64,000 bases of DNA from Bacillus cytotoxicus (GCF_023715645.1 NZ_JAMBOP010000013.1:1-64000), one strand, 5' to 3'. Numbered from the stretch's first letter, positions 1 through 9,873 are shown. Notes: generated by a model from the letters alone, not told the origin. Numbers and translations are program-made.

Positions 1-2
1 CA

Positions 3-92
3 CAAGCGTCCATTAAAGAATCAGTACAAGACTTTTTATCAGACATCGCTATCACTCCCCAAGCCGTGCTTCGCCGGCTTGGGTTGCATTAA
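3..92 (+). CDS. C-terminal end of an unidentified protein (partial)
   Basis: An open frame enters from the left edge and stops at the TAA at 90-92, giving about 29 residues that end in VLRRLGLH. The amphipathic composition looks like a genuine protein end, but no family can be named. The last codons contain a GC-rich hairpin (59-66 pairing with 75-82) that has no T-run behind it. It is convergent with the epimerase on the other strand. The start lies outside the window, so product and length are unknown. Confidence 0.4.
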   Translation, partial: QASIKESVQDFLSDIAITPQAVLRRLGLH

Positions 93-117
93 ACCACATG
101 TCGAAAAGACAAGTCAG

Positions 118-164
118 TTATATATAGACGCTCTCGCCCACCTAACAATTTGTATTTATAATTG
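118..164 (+). repeat. fragment of the dispersed core repeat (right end)
   Basis: The stretch with GCTCTCGCCCACCTAA followed by TTTGTATTTATAATTG matches the right-hand part of the repeat found intact at, for example, 46431-46622. The left two thirds are missing. Confidence 0.5.
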
Positions 165-167
165 ATT

Positions 168-1019
168 CTACAAATGATTTTGAAACCCTTTAGACCAAGA
201 AGAATGAATGGGCTCCCACCCATATTCTTTTCGGGCTTTTGTATTGGAAGCGCCGCGTTCCCCTCGATTACTACCAGCTTGAATAGAAGGCTGAGGTGCA
301 CCAATTGCAGAAGCATAAACTGATAACCAATCCTGTCCCTGCGCAGGATAATCATCGACAATGTTGACCAGACCAGATGGCCATTCTAGTGCGAGTAATG
401 CAGCTCTAGCTGCATCGTCTACATGTAAAAAAGAAACGATACCATCCGTTGCGGCCATTTCTTGTCGTCGTACTTGTTCAGCGATCATTCCATCTGTTGC
501 ATACCAAGTTCCCGGGCCATAAAGCGTTCCGTAACGAAGTATAACAAACTCTGGCATTTGAGACACTTTTTCTTCTAATGCCATAATACCTTCTATCGTT
601 GTTTTTCGAGGAAACGGAGCAGTAATATCTAACAGTTCTTCCTCTGTAGCAGGCTCCTCTCCAGGTTCATACGCCCACGAAATACTTTGTGCAATGATTC
701 GTCTAACTCCCGCTGATTTTGCAGCATCTACAAGATTTTCTGTCCCCTCAATTCGCATTTTTGCATTATCTACCGAGCTTCCCCCACTTAACGATGTAAG
801 TTGATGAATCACTATATCTGGCTGACTATTTTGCACTGCAATGAATACAGCATCTCGATCAAATGCATCTGCCACCACGGGCTTTGCACCCATTTTTGTA
901 ATTGTACTTGCATGCGATTCATCACGAATCATCCCGAACACTTCGTGGCCCTCTTGTACTAACAAAGGAATTAAAGAACGACCTATTACACCAGTTGCCC
1001 CGGCGAGAAAAACTTTCAT
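168..1019 (-). CDS. NAD-dependent epimerase/dehydratase family protein (extended SDR)
   Basis: Extended short-chain dehydrogenase of about 283 residues. The N-terminus carries the Rossmann glycine motif GATGVIG right after a beta strand (MKVFLA), as in NAD(P)-dependent sugar epimerases and related reductases. A later segment (LRYGTLYGPGTWY) is typical of the family. The start chosen is the ATG at 1019, preceded by GGGAGGAATAGAA; the in-frame ATG 15 bases upstream lies within that Shine-Dalgarno region. The substrate cannot be told from sequence. The gene stands alone on the minus strand and is probably cytosolic. Confidence 0.8.
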   Translation of the reverse strand: MKVFLAGATGVIGRSLIPLLVQEGHEVFGMIRDESHASTITKMGAKPVVADAFDRDAVFIAVQNSQPDIVIHQLTSLSGGSSVDNAKMRIEGTENLVDAAKSAGVRRIIAQSISWAYEPGEEPATEEELLDITAPFPRKTTIEGIMALEEKVSQMPEFVILRYGTLYGPGTWYATDGMIAEQVRRQEMAATDGIVSFLHVDDAARAALLALEWPSGLVNIVDDYPAQGQDWLSVYASAIGAPQPSIQAGSNRGERGASNTKARKEYGWEPIHSSWSKGFQNHL

Positions 1020-1172
1020 TTCTATTCCTCCCATATACGTTTCAACTTATTCGTCTAGTTTTTCAGACTGCTATTTTGCTGTTCATATATAAGACAAATT
1101 GAGTTTATAAATCGTGACATAGATAGAAAAAAATTTACTGCAATAAAGAATCCTTTATGAATACACTAGATT

Positions 1173-1700
1173 TTACAACTTATTTACGATTGCTTCTACG
1201 ATATTTTCAACCGTCATCTCCCCATCAATTACGTAGTCAGCATTAGGTTTCACACTTTTCTCCATCTCTAAGTATGCCTCTCTCCCAGCTTGCAAGTATA
1301 CCTCACATTCGAAAAGAACCTCATCAATAGTATGTAAAGGATTACGAATAAATCTTCTCGCCATTGCTATATCTAATGGTGTATCAATATAAAATGAAAT
1401 GTCTATCACATCTTTCATCTCATTATTAAGGTACGAAAATGGATAGTCCAAAATAATGTAATCTACAACTGAATCATTTAATACTGATAGAATACCTGTC
1501 ATTATGGGACTAACATTCCACTCATTATAATCTGCACCTTTTTCCATCCATGCACAAATGTCACTTGGCCCCTCTAAATTATAATCATCAAAATGAAAAG
1601 TCTTGGCGTTATTCAGTCTATTAGCTAACTCCTTCGTAACGGTTGTCTTACCGCCGCCAGATACAGCTGAAATAGATATTACTGTTGTTTTTTCCCCCAT
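1173..1700 (-). CDS. P-loop nucleoside/uridine kinase-like protein
   Basis: Small kinase of 175 residues. A Walker A motif sits near the N-terminus (SAVSGGGKTT, about residues 11-20), followed by FHFDDYN, which resembles the substrate-binding DD segment of uridine kinase/phosphoribulokinase folds. YIILDYPF fits the Walker B strand and MARRFIRN the LID arginines. It is likely a cytosolic phosphotransferase acting on a nucleoside or other small molecule; the substrate is unknown. GGAGGAGTAAT precedes the ATG. A second, longer kinase of the same superfamily lies at 10064-10738. Confidence 0.7.
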   Translation of the reverse strand: MGEKTTVISISAVSGGGKTTVTKELANRLNNAKTFHFDDYNLEGPSDICAWMEKGADYNEWNVSPIMTGILSVLNDSVVDYIILDYPFSYLNNEMKDVIDISFYIDTPLDIAMARRFIRNPLHTIDEVLFECEVYLQAGREAYLEMEKSVKPNADYVIDGEMTVENIVEAIVNKL

Positions 1701-1785
1701 ATTACTCCTCCATGAAATAATAAAATTTTAATCTCTTTCCTATCTCTTTACTCTAAAATAATCTTTTGCTGGAGTCTATAGTTAC

Positions 1786-1809
1786 AAATGGGCGTATATG
1801 AAACAGTAA
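1786..1809 (+). repeat. 24-bp direct repeat, copy 1
   Basis: AAATGGGCGTATATGAAACA followed by GTAA occurs here and again at 2625-2648. The two copies bracket a dispersed repeat and the DUF3934 gene. This copy ends a few bases before the terminal inverted repeat that starts at 1815. Confidence 0.7.
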
Positions 1810-1814
1810 AAAAA

Positions 1815-2027
1815 GTAACTACTTAGCCATACACCACTTATTACCTTTCAGCACATAGATTGCTGCCGTGACGATACAAATGACAATGCATCTTGCTGCC
1901 TTTCTTTGTTACCATACTTTGCACGTGGCAGAAATAGGCACTGACCGCTTCTATGCATGACGAGTCCTTCCCAGGCCATTTTAAAAAATTCTTTTCTATC
2001 TTTTTTACAGAGTGACTGAGTAGTTAC
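1815..2027 (+). repeat. dispersed repeat, type A ends, copy 1
   Basis: It opens with GTAACTACTTAGCCA and closes with TGACTGAGTAGTTAC, imperfect terminal inverted repeats of 15 bp. The core (GTGGCAGAAATAGGCACTGACCGCTTCTATGCATG and following, read from about 1923) is shared with all other copies in the window. No long ORF of its own is credible. No clear target duplication is visible at this copy. Confidence 0.75.
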
Positions 2028-2227
2028 AATGTATTCAAGATTTAACACCTTTTACATAACACATTACTATCAGCAAAAATTAAAAGATTTCTATTAACGG
2101 GATAAACCTGAGAATCTTGCGCATTACTGTCCATGTTATGATATACTATTATATCCTGCTGTTCATTTTTATGAGCAACTGTCGGAAAGGAAAAAGTCAT
2201 AAATCAGAATTTTACTTCAAAGATTTA

Positions 2228-2258
2228 TTGACTACTGTGGAAACAGATTTGCTATACA
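2228..2258 (+). promoter_or_regulatory. possible vegetative promoter of the DUF3934 gene
   Basis: TTGACT at 2228-2233 and TATACA at 2253-2258 resemble SigA boxes, but the 19-base spacing is long. It lies 25 bases upstream of the DUF3934 start codon, so the leader would be short but would still include the GGAGTGATT ribosome binding site. Confidence 0.35.
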
Positions 2259-2282
2259 ATAATAACGGAGTGATTATATTAT

Positions 2283-2459
2283 ATGAGTAAAGCTAAAGGT
2301 AAAGGCGGAACAGGTAGAGGAACAGGCAGTAAGGGCTGGAACCGCTGGAAAGCCAGTGCCAACAAAAAAAAGAGTGCCAAACCTTATACAAGCAAAGGTG
2401 TTAAAAAAGCAGGTGGCGCAAAGACAAACAGTAATACAGGTGACAAATCCGAAAGATAG
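2283..2459 (+). CDS. DUF3934 family small basic protein
   Basis: Encodes a 58-residue, strongly basic, glycine- and lysine-rich peptide (starts MSKAKGKGGTGRGTGSKGW, ends GDKSER). This is the pattern of the small DUF3934 proteins annotated in Bacillus cereus group genomes. GGAGTGATT lies upstream of the ATG. There is no membrane segment or signal peptide. The charge suggests nucleic-acid or ribosome contact, but that is inference only; the function is unknown. It lies between two copies of a 24-bp direct repeat (1786 and 2625). Confidence 0.75.
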   Translation: MSKAKGKGGTGRGTGSKGWNRWKASANKKKSAKPYTSKGVKKAGGAKTNSNTGDKSER

Positions 2460-2624
2460 AGACTGCTATTTCCGTTTGATATCTTTCGTGTAAGTGTAGG
2501 ATAGATGTTGTGTGGGTTTATTTTGCGGAGAAAAGCAAAGATTTAAAACAACAAAACAAGTGGTTACTCATTTTTAAAAGACAACTTTTTAAAATTCATT
2601 AATACGATAATCTATATTATGAAA

Positions 2625-2648
2625 AAATGGGCGTATATGAAACAGTAA
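2625..2648 (+). repeat. 24-bp direct repeat, copy 2
   Basis: Same 24 bases as 1786-1809. This copy is followed by unrelated sequence and then the terminator at 2662-2694. Confidence 0.7.
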
Positions 2649-2661
2649 GAACGCTATACAA

Positions 2662-2694
2662 AAAGATGTTTGCCACAAACAAGCAAACATCTTT
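2662..2694 (-). terminator. terminator after the response regulator gene
   Basis: Perfect 12-bp stem (AAAGATGTTTGC pairing with GCAAACATCTTT) with A-runs and T-runs on both sides, so it can act in both directions. It sits 24 bases past the stop codon of the minus-strand regulator. Confidence 0.85.
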
Positions 2695-2717
2695 TTCTTT
2701 TACCATTCTTTATCCAC

Positions 2718-3650
2718 TTAATCATCCTCAGTCAACCGCTTCGCTTCAAAATACAACACTTGAATAAATTTCTTCGTATTAATTCGTGTATGACCAGCTG
2801 TTGCTAATGATTCGTTTGTTAACTCTGTCATTCGTTTACGCACAATTGTAAAATCAAAAAATTTTGGAGCATAACTTTCAAATTTAGGATTCGAAAAATC
2901 TGTTAAACCAAGAGAAGCTAGGTGATTGAGCGATTGATAAATTGCTCGGCGCACCCTTTGTTCTGAAGCTTTTTTCTCTTTATCAATCTCTCCTTCCGAA
3001 GCCATTTCACCTAACTTTTTGACAGTTATATGTTGAAAAATATCTTTTAATACTGGAAATCCATGTTCAAATGATTCCTTTTTTTCGTATTGATATAAGT
3101 ATTCGAGCATACTTAATAAATCTTTACTTCCGTTCTCTCCGGCAATCCCTAGTTCGGCTAATAAGAAACGGCCAGAATCAGCATTTTTTTTCTCTTCTAG
3201 ACCTGATTCAATACGCCTTTTTGGTTGTTCCCATTGAAATACATTGTTTAATGATTTTTGAATATCTTGAATAGAGCGTTCAAGACGAATACGTTCTATC
3301 ACTTTTCGTACAACAGATGCAACTTCAATTTTATTCAGAGGTTTTGTAATATAATATTCCACACCAAGAGAGTATGCTTCACCAATTAATTGTTTCGATT
3401 CTACTTGAGAAATCATAACCACTTTTCCTGCAAACGACGAGGCAATGTGCCGAACTGTTTCAATTCCATCACGTATTGGCATTAATAAGTCAATAAATAA
3501 TATATCTACTTTTTTAAAATTTAACTTTTCCCCTTCTACAAAAGCCCCATCTTCTTCTTCTCCAACTACTTCTCCAAGGTCTTCATCTTCAATAATCTGC
3601 GCTAACATAGAACGAAATACTTCGTCATCATCTACGATGTAATAAAACAT
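2718..3650 (-). CDS. GlnL (YcbB)-like response regulator
   Basis: Two-part regulator of 310 residues. The N-terminal receiver domain (about 1-120) shows the acidic pocket (VDDDE), the phospho-acceptor aspartate in LFIDLLMP, and the conserved lysine in ITKPL. The C-terminal half, beginning near residue 180, matches the YcbB-type DNA-binding domain seen in Bacillus subtilis GlnL rather than an OmpR or NarL output domain. It starts 4 bases after the kinase stop, with AAGGATGAGCCT before its ATG, so the two are co-translated. Its likely targets are the neighbouring dicarboxylate/aspartate genes; that is inferred from position. Confidence 0.8.
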   Translation of the reverse strand: MFYYIVDDDEVFRSMLAQIIEDEDLGEVVGEEEDGAFVEGEKLNFKKVDILFIDLLMPIRDGIETVRHIASSFAGKVVMISQVESKQLIGEAYSLGVEYYITKPLNKIEVASVVRKVIERIRLERSIQDIQKSLNNVFQWEQPKRRIESGLEEKKNADSGRFLLAELGIAGENGSKDLLSMLEYLYQYEKKESFEHGFPVLKDIFQHITVKKLGEMASEGEIDKEKKASEQRVRRAIYQSLNHLASLGLTDFSNPKFESYAPKFFDFTIVRKRMTELTNESLATAGHTRINTKKFIQVLYFEAKRLTEDD

Positions 3651-3654
3651 AGGC

Positions 3655-4968
3655 TCATCCTTCCTTAGTCAGGCTAGATTCTGGCAGCCGTACAATAAAC
3701 CTGCAGCCCCTTTCAGCATCTCTGTCTTGTAGTATAACCTCTCCCTCAAGTTCCGTCACCATCTCTTTTATATAAGATAAGCCAATTCCTGTTGACGGTG
3801 TTCCAGTTTGGTCATATTTTGAAGTAAAACCAGGCTTAAATACTAACTCCTTATATTTCCCCGAAATACCCGGACCATCATCTATTACTTCAAACGTAAC
3901 AACCGCTCCTTGCTTCTTAATATAAATTGCAATTATACCAACACGTTCAATCGCTTCTACAGCATTCGCAACTAAATTATTTAAAATCGATAAAACGGTA
4001 TATACATGATACTGCGTATGTTCCCCTTCTATCTGTTTCGAAAATACGATTTCCTTTTGTAATAAGTGTGCATATTTCTCGTTAATTCTTATAATCATTT
4101 CCGCCAGTTCATTTCCATTTATATATTCCGAAAGATGCTTATCTAAAAGAAGTTTAGATAAACCAGCAAAAATTCTTTGATTATCTTTTTTTATTTCATG
4201 TACTTCTCCTGCAATTTTCAGCGCGTTCTTGCTATACAGCTCTACATCATTTACAACGCTTTCTTGCTGCTGTAAATTCCGATATAATTGGTATGCTTCT
4301 TGTGTAATCCTTTCAGCATCTTGCTGCGTTTTCTTCAAATGAACAGATTCTACATACAAATTGGAAAGATGCATCAACATCTTTTCATTTTCTTTTCGAA
4401 CCTGCGCTTCTTTTAATTTTGTCTCATATAAACTCATCATATTTAAAAACCCGAGTGCAAAAAAACTGCGAAAAATAGCAATAATAATAATTTTATTTAC
4501 TTCTGAAAATGTAATCATCGTACTGAGCACCAAAATATGATAAAAAGTAAGTTCTGCCACACTTGAAATAATTTCAATTGTAATGCCAAAACACCCGATT
4601 ATAAATGGCTGTTGATGAAATCGATTTACTCTGTATGTTGAAAAAAGACTTCCATATACGAAATAATAAAAGAAAACTGGATAACGCATACTAAAGGAAT
4701 CTGAGAAATAAAAAGAACTTTGTAGCATCCAGTCAAGGCCAATTCGAAATATTACTACAGATGCCCCAACTAAAATTCCCGCTATTACAGCTGGGATTTT
4801 CCTTAAAAATAATAGTAAAAAGAAGAAAATCGGTGTTCCAAAGCTAACACGAAACGTATCATTAAATGGATGAAAGTACAGTTCTCCAGCGACCGGAACA
4901 ATCAAAATTAACATAATTAAAAGGGAAATATCTTTCTTCCACAATTGATGCCAGTTCAAATACGTCAC
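3655..4968 (-). CDS. GlnK (YcbA)-like sensor histidine kinase
   Basis: Membrane sensor kinase of up to 437 residues. The first 200 residues hold about six hydrophobic segments, then a coiled region (about 205-245), a dimerisation segment around ALKIAGEVHEIKKDNQ, and an ATPase domain with the N-box (NNLVANAVEAIE), DDGPGISG and TGIGLSYIKEMV. The His-Glu pair in AGEVHEIKKD is the likely phosphorylation site. A TTG at 4959 has better ribosome binding site spacing than the GTG at 4968. It probably senses an amino acid or C4-dicarboxylate; the ligand cannot be read from sequence. It forms an operon with the response regulator. Confidence 0.8.
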   Translation of the reverse strand: MTYLNWHQLWKKDISLLIMLILIVPVAGELYFHPFNDTFRVSFGTPIFFFLLLFLRKIPAVIAGILVGASVVIFRIGLDWMLQSSFYFSDSFSMRYPVFFYYFVYGSLFSTYRVNRFHQQPFIIGCFGITIEIISSVAELTFYHILVLSTMITFSEVNKIIIIAIFRSFFALGFLNMMSLYETKLKEAQVRKENEKMLMHLSNLYVESVHLKKTQQDAERITQEAYQLYRNLQQQESVVNDVELYSKNALKIAGEVHEIKKDNQRIFAGLSKLLLDKHLSEYINGNELAEMIIRINEKYAHLLQKEIVFSKQIEGEHTQYHVYTVLSILNNLVANAVEAIERVGIIAIYIKKQGAVVTFEVIDDGPGISGKYKELVFKPGFTSKYDQTGTPSTGIGLSYIKEMVTELEGEVILQDRDAERGCRFIVRLPESSLTKEG

Positions 4969-5001
4969 TTCCCGTTATTTAGTCTTTAAACATAATAAGG
5001 A

Positions 5002-5026
5002 AGCCCGCTTAATATATAAACGGGCT
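5002..5026 (-). terminator. hairpin between malic enzyme and the sensor kinase
   Basis: AGCCCG pairs with CGGGCT around a 13-base loop, followed on the minus strand by a mixed TTCCTTATTAT stretch. It likely attenuates read-through from the malic enzyme gene into the two-component genes. Confidence 0.6.
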
Positions 5027-5032
5027 CTTTTC

Positions 5033-6745
5033 CTATACTGTTACTTTTTCAACTGCTTTTATTTGGCGATAAACAGGTTGCCACATTGCATCTTTAACAG
5101 CCTTCCTGATATCGTTATCACTTAATACATCACGAGCAACGCCTTCAACAACCGCCGCTTTTGCTACTTCAACAGCAACGATCTCAGAAATATTACGCAA
5201 CTCCTCTACTTCTGGAAGAATTGGTGCACCAAGTTGACTTGTATCTACCATACTTGCTACTGCTTCTGCTGCCGCCGCAAACATACCATCTGTCATGACA
5301 CGAGCACGAACAACATTTGTACCAAGGCCAAGACCTGGGAAGATAAGTGCATTGTTAGATTGTCCAATTACATGAGTAACTCCATTGTATGTAACTGGAT
5401 CGAATGGACTGCCAGTTGCAACAAGCGCTCGCCCTTCTGTCCAAGAAATTAAGTCAGCTGGTTTCGCCTCCGCAAGAGGCGTTGGATTAGACATTGGTAA
5501 AATAATTGGCCTTGCCACATGTGCTGCCATCTCTTTTATTATTTCTTCTGTAAATGCACCAGCAACTGTTGACGTCCCAATTAAAATTGTTGGTTGTACA
5601 TGTTTTACAACTTCAGCAAGACCAATCGTTTCCGTTTGCCCCCATTGTTTGACTTCAGACTTCTCACGTGCATAAGGACGTTGGAAATCAAGAAGATCAT
5701 CCATATTGTCAGTAAGTAAACCATTGCGGTCAATACACCAAAAACGGCGATTTGCTTCTTCCTTTGATAAACCTAAGCGCACCATCGCATCACGTACTTG
5801 ATCTGCAATTCCAATTCCAGCAGTACCTGCACCAAAGACAACAACGCGATGTTCACATAGCGGAACACCAGAAGCTTTCACAGCGGATAACACAGCTGCC
5901 AGTGAAACAGCGCCAGTTCCTTGAATATCATCGTTAAATGTACATACGTTATCGCGATATTTGTCTAAAATTTTGCGCGCATTACGTGTACTAAAATCTT
6001 CCCAGTGCAGTAATGCATTCGGAAACTTGTTACATACAGCTTTTACAAACAAATCAATAAATGTATCATACGCTTCTCCCGTTACACGTGGATGGCGATT
6101 TCCAATGTAAAACGGATTATTTAATAACTCTTCATTGTTTGTACCAACATCTAAAATAACCGGTAATACACGACTTGGATCAATACCAACTGCTGCTGTG
6201 TAAACAGCTAGTTTTCCGATGGCAATATTAATACCACCAACGCCCCAGTCTCCAATCCCTAATATACCTTCACCGTCTGTTACAACGACTAAATCAATAT
6301 TTTCCGCAGTTGCACCAATGTTAGAAAAAGCTTCCTCAATACCATTTGGATCATTAACTGATAAATACACACCGCGTGGTTTACGATACTCATGACTATA
6401 TCTTTGAATTGCTACACCAACAGTTGGCGTGTATACAATCGGTAGCATTTCTCGTAAGTGATCTGTAAGAATACGATAAAATAATACTTCATTACGATCA
6501 TGCAGTGCTGTTAAGTATACGTTTTTTAATAAGTCATCAGGCTGTGAACAAAATTGTTCATACGCACGAAGTGCTTGTTCATCTAATGTTAATACTGCTG
6601 GCGGTAGCAACCCTTTTAATCCTAATTCTTTTCTTTCCTCCGCCAAGAAAGCGACACCCTTATTTAAAAGTGGTGTTGCTAATACTTCTGCTCCTCGTAA
6701 TGTTGTTTCTAAAGTTCCATTCGAGGAAACTGTAAATTTACTCAT
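5033..6745 (-). CDS. NAD-dependent malic enzyme (oxaloacetate-decarboxylating type)
   Basis: Malic enzyme of 570 residues that converts malate to pyruvate and CO2 with reduction of NAD. It has the large-subunit architecture: the signature [21 protein letters not shown] with the catalytic Tyr, a metal-binding segment in [19 protein letters not shown], and a dinucleotide-binding loop ([11 protein letters not shown]). Length fits the long SfcA/MaeA class. AGGGGTTAT precedes the ATG. It lies downstream of aspA in the same direction but beyond a terminator. With AspA it completes an aspartate-fumarate-malate-pyruvate route, given a fumarase from elsewhere. Confidence 0.9.
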   Translation of the reverse strand: MSKFTVSSNGTLETTLRGAEVLATPLLNKGVAFLAEERKELGLKGLLPPAVLTLDEQALRAYEQFCSQPDDLLKNVYLTALHDRNEVLFYRILTDHLREMLPIVYTPTVGVAIQRYSHEYRKPRGVYLSVNDPNGIEEAFSNIGATAENIDLVVVTDGEGILGIGDWGVGGINIAIGKLAVYTAAVGIDPSRVLPVILDVGTNNEELLNNPFYIGNRHPRVTGEAYDTFIDLFVKAVCNKFPNALLHWEDFSTRNARKILDKYRDNVCTFNDDIQGTGAVSLAAVLSAVKASGVPLCEHRVVVFGAGTAGIGIADQVRDAMVRLGLSKEEANRRFWCIDRNGLLTDNMDDLLDFQRPYAREKSEVKQWGQTETIGLAEVVKHVQPTILIGTSTVAGAFTEEIIKEMAAHVARPIILPMSNPTPLAEAKPADLISWTEGRALVATGSPFDPVTYNGVTHVIGQSNNALIFPGLGLGTNVVRARVMTDGMFAAAAEAVASMVDTSQLGAPILPEVEELRNISEIVAVEVAKAAVVEGVARDVLSDNDIRKAVKDAMWQPVYRQIKAVEKVTV

Positions 6746-6790
6746 ATAACCCCTACCCTTATAATGTATAACGTTTCTATATTGTAAACA

Positions 6791-6818
6791 AAAAAAGGGG
6801 AAAGTCCCCCCTTTTTTT
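6791..6818 (-). terminator. terminator of aspA
   Basis: AAAAAAGGGG pairs with CCCCTTTTTT around a short loop. The minus-strand T-run follows directly, and the aspA stop codon sits on its edge. Confidence 0.85.
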
Positions 6819-8256
6819 AATTTTTCTTTAAAAGAGATGCTCCTGCAATTCCAGGGTGCGTCATTTCAAACGGATCTAAAATCAAGTCTAATTCTTCTTG
6901 TGATAATACACCGTTTTTCAAACAAAGCTCTCTGACAGATTGACCAGTTGCAATTGCTTCTTTTGCAACGCGAGCTGCTGCTTCGTATCCGATATGTGGA
7001 TTCACAGCTGTAATAATACCAACGCTTTTCTCAACATATTCTTTTAAGTGCGCTTCATTTGCTTCAATTCCTTTTAAACAATTATCTGTGAAAGCACGGA
7101 AGCCGTTATTCATAATACTGATTGATTGAAGTAAGTTGAATACTAGCACTGGTTCCATTACATTCAGTTCTAATTGGCCTGCTTCTGAAGCAAGACAAAT
7201 TGTATGGTCGTTTCCAATTACTTGGAACGCAATTTGGTTAATTACTTCTGGCATTACAGGGTTTACTTTCCCCGGCATAATAGAAGAACCAGGTTGACGA
7301 GCTGGAAGCATAATTTCACTTAATCCAACGCGTGGGCCAGATGCCATTAAGCGCAAGTCATTTGCAATTTTGGACATATTCATCATACATACTTTTAGTG
7401 CAGCTGAAACTTCTGTATATGCATCTGTATTTTGCGTTGCATCTACTAAATCTTCTGCTCCGACAAGAGGCAATTTACTAATATCCGCTAAATGTTTTAC
7501 TACAGCCTCAATGTACTGTGGATCTGCATTTAATCCTGTACCAACAGCTGTCGCTCCCATATTTACTTCATATAAATGTTGACGAGATTTCTCGATACGT
7601 TTAATATCGCGTCCAAGTACGCGAGCATACGCTTTAAACTCTTGTCCAAGACGAATTGGTACAGCATCTTGTAAATGCGTACGTCCCATTTTAATAACAT
7701 GGTCAAATTGATCTGCTTTTAATTCAAAAATATCACGCATATATCCCATCGTTTGTAATAATTCTTCTAACGAGTTTAACGTCGCAATATGAATTGCTGT
7801 TGGGAATGCATCATTTGTTGATTGCGCCATATTCACATGGGTATTTGGGCTAATGTAATGATAGTCGCCTTTTTCCATTTCTAATAATTCAAGAGCACGA
7901 TTGGCAATCACTTCATTTGCATTCATATTCATTGAAGTTCCAGCTCCGCCTTGAATCGGATCTACGATAAAATGATCGTGCCATTTTCCCTCAAGAATCT
8001 CTTCTGCCGCCTCTGCAATTGCCGTACCTTTTTTTAGTTCTAATCGTCCAACATCTGTATTTGCAAGCGCCGCCGCTTTTTTCACAATCGCTAATGCTTT
8101 AATTAATCCTTCATGGATTGTATAACCTGTAATCGGAAAGTTTTCAACCGCACGCATCGTTTGTACACCATAATACGCATGCATCGGTACTTCTTTCTCA
8201 CCTAAAAAATCTCTTTCAATTCTCACATCTTTTTTAGCTTCAGTTACCGTTGCCAT
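6817..8256 (-). CDS. aspA: aspartate ammonia-lyase
   Basis: Enzyme of the fumarase/aspartase superfamily, 479 residues from the chosen start, releasing ammonia from aspartate to give fumarate. The signature loop [11 protein letters not shown] carries the catalytic serine, and substrate-site segments [24 protein letters not shown] and [10 protein letters not shown] are present. An N-terminal FLGEKEVP segment fits aspartase rather than FumC. The open frame extends 46 codons upstream into a dispersed repeat, but GGTGAGGAGTGG lies just before the ATG at 8256, and homologues begin there. It is transcribed after the DAACS symporter, from which the repeat at 8349-8530 separates it. Confidence 0.92.
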   Translation of the reverse strand: MATVTEAKKDVRIERDFLGEKEVPMHAYYGVQTMRAVENFPITGYTIHEGLIKALAIVKKAAALANTDVGRLELKKGTAIAEAAEEILEGKWHDHFIVDPIQGGAGTSMNMNANEVIANRALELLEMEKGDYHYISPNTHVNMAQSTNDAFPTAIHIATLNSLEELLQTMGYMRDIFELKADQFDHVIKMGRTHLQDAVPIRLGQEFKAYARVLGRDIKRIEKSRQHLYEVNMGATAVGTGLNADPQYIEAVVKHLADISKLPLVGAEDLVDATQNTDAYTEVSAALKVCMMNMSKIANDLRLMASGPRVGLSEIMLPARQPGSSIMPGKVNPVMPEVINQIAFQVIGNDHTICLASEAGQLELNVMEPVLVFNLLQSISIMNNGFRAFTDNCLKGIEANEAHLKEYVEKSVGIITAVNPHIGYEAAARVAKEAIATGQSVRELCLKNGVLSQEELDLILDPFEMTHPGIAGASLLKKN

Positions 8257-8348
8257 AAATGTTCCACTCCTCACCTTATTTTTCCCCGTATTCATATGTA
8301 ACCATTCTCCCACTGCAAATTTTAAAAGAAATAAAAAATGAAGCGGGA

Positions 8349-8530
8349 GATATATAAACCCAACTTGACTTTCCAACATACAAGTCGCCGCCATGCCAAG
8401 TAAAAAGTAACCTGCTACTTTTTTCCTCTCTTTGTTTGAAAATCGCAGCTTCTACACATGGTCAGACGCTCATGACCATCTAAAAAGAAGATGGTTTTAT
8501 GTCAGGTTTTTAATTTGGATTTATATATAC
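8349..8530 (+). repeat. dispersed repeat, type B ends
   Basis: Copy with the shared core (CTTCTACACATGGTCAGACG, a diverged version) framed by TATATAAACCCAAC on the left and the related inverted TTTGGATTTATATATA on the right. It separates aspA from the symporter gene and supplies the spurious upstream extension of the aspA frame. Confidence 0.7.
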
Positions 8531-8544
8531 TATTTGTGATACAT

Positions 8545-8569
8545 CGCGAGAGATAAATAATCTCTCACG
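8545..8569 (-). terminator. hairpin after the symporter gene
   Basis: CGCGAGAGA pairs with TCTCTCACG with one mismatch. It is located 15 bases past the symporter stop. There is no good T-run, so it is weak as an intrinsic terminator and may instead stabilise the mRNA end. Confidence 0.4.
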
Positions 8570-8584
8570 AATTAAACTTATAAT

Positions 8585-9856
8585 TTATGCTGCTTTTGTT
8601 TGGCTTACAGTTTCTACATACTGTTTTGCTTTTTCGTGATCAAATTCGCCTTCCCATTTTGACATAACAATCGCTGCTAATGCGTTCCCTAATACATTGA
8701 CAGACGAGCGAATCATATCTAAAATGCGATCAATCCCAGCAATTAAAGCAATTCCTTCTAATGGAAGTCCCATTGAACCTAATGTTGCCAATACAACGAC
8801 AAAGGAAGCACCAGGAACACCAGCCATTCCTTTAGACGTTAACATTAAAACAAATAACAACGTAATTTGTTCTGTTAACGACATGTGTATACCATACATT
8901 TGCGCTACAAATAGTGATGCTAACGCTTGATAAATAGCTGATCCAGTTAAGTTAAATGTATAGCCAGTCGGTATTACGAAAGAAGCAATAGCCTTTGGAC
9001 AACCGAACTCTTCCATTTTTCTCATAATATTTGGTAAAACAGCTTCTGAACTTGCTGTTGTGAAAGAAAGAATCAATTCTTCTTTTAAAACTTTCATTAA
9101 GGTGAAAATGTTTATTCCCACCATTTTCGCATTGATACCTAGTATAACAATAACAAATAATATAACTGTTACATAAACTGCAAGAACCAATTTTCCTAAC
9201 GGAAGCAGTGTAGCCACTCCAAATCTCGCAACCGTAACAGCAATAAGTGCAAATACACCAACCGGAGCAAATTTCATGACTTGATTTGTCACCCAAAACA
9301 TTGCTTCTAATACACCTTCAAAAAAGTTAAAAACTGGTTTCCCTTTTTCTCCGATTGCAGCAACTCCTAAACCGAATAACACTGAGAAGAAAATAATTGG
9401 TAACAAGTCCCCTTGTGCGATAGATTCAAACACGTTTTTTGGTACAATATGAACAATTGTTTCTGCAAAACCTTTTTTCTGTGTTGCATCAGCTGTTGCT
9501 TTATAGGCTGAAATATCAGTTTGCTGTAAATGGCTCATATCAACGCCCGTTCCTGGATGGAACAAGTTTGCTGCTACTAAGCCCATTAAAATAGCAATCG
9601 TCGTGATAATTTCAAAATAAAGTATTGTTTTCCCGCCTAACTTACCGAGCTTCTTCATATCGCCCACACCAGCTACCGCGACAATAAGTGCAGATATAAC
9701 AATTGGAACGACAATCATTTTAATTAAATGAATAAAAATGTCTCCAAGCGGGGTAATATAGGAAATAGCTGTTTTATTTCCATAAAAGATTGCCCCTACT
9801 ACAATTCCTAATACAAGCGCTACAAAAATTTGTGTAGCTAATCCGAATTTTTTCAT
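8585..9856 (-). CDS. dicarboxylate/amino acid:cation symporter (DAACS family)
   Basis: Transporter of 423 residues with about eight membrane helices, related to GltP, GltT and DctA, importing glutamate/aspartate or C4-dicarboxylates with protons or sodium. Diagnostic segments are the serine-rich re-entrant loop (LSFTTASSEAVLPNIM, about 275-290), PTGYTFNLTGSAIYQ and VPGASFVVVLATL. The start used is the ATG at 9856, ten bases past AGGAGG; an ATG at 9865 abuts the ribosome binding site and is unlikely. It is first in the run with aspA and malic enzyme, so aspartate uptake and breakdown appear linked. A cre-like site lies upstream. Confidence 0.9.
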   Translation of the reverse strand: MKKFGLATQIFVALVLGIVVGAIFYGNKTAISYITPLGDIFIHLIKMIVVPIVISALIVAVAGVGDMKKLGKLGGKTILYFEIITTIAILMGLVAANLFHPGTGVDMSHLQQTDISAYKATADATQKKGFAETIVHIVPKNVFESIAQGDLLPIIFFSVLFGLGVAAIGEKGKPVFNFFEGVLEAMFWVTNQVMKFAPVGVFALIAVTVARFGVATLLPLGKLVLAVYVTVILFVIVILGINAKMVGINIFTLMKVLKEELILSFTTASSEAVLPNIMRKMEEFGCPKAIASFVIPTGYTFNLTGSAIYQALASLFVAQMYGIHMSLTEQITLLFVLMLTSKGMAGVPGASFVVVLATLGSMGLPLEGIALIAGIDRILDMIRSSVNVLGNALAAIVMSKWEGEFDHEKAKQYVETVSQTKAA

Positions 9857-9873
9857 GTATTTCATCCCTCCTA

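Noticed and set aside
1848-2048. 66-codon minus-strand frame
   Set aside because: It lies wholly inside a type A dispersed repeat, and similar frames occur by chance in other copies.
8257-8394. N-terminal extension of aspartase
   Set aside because: The extra codons come from a type B repeat, and a strong ribosome binding site precedes the ATG at 8256.
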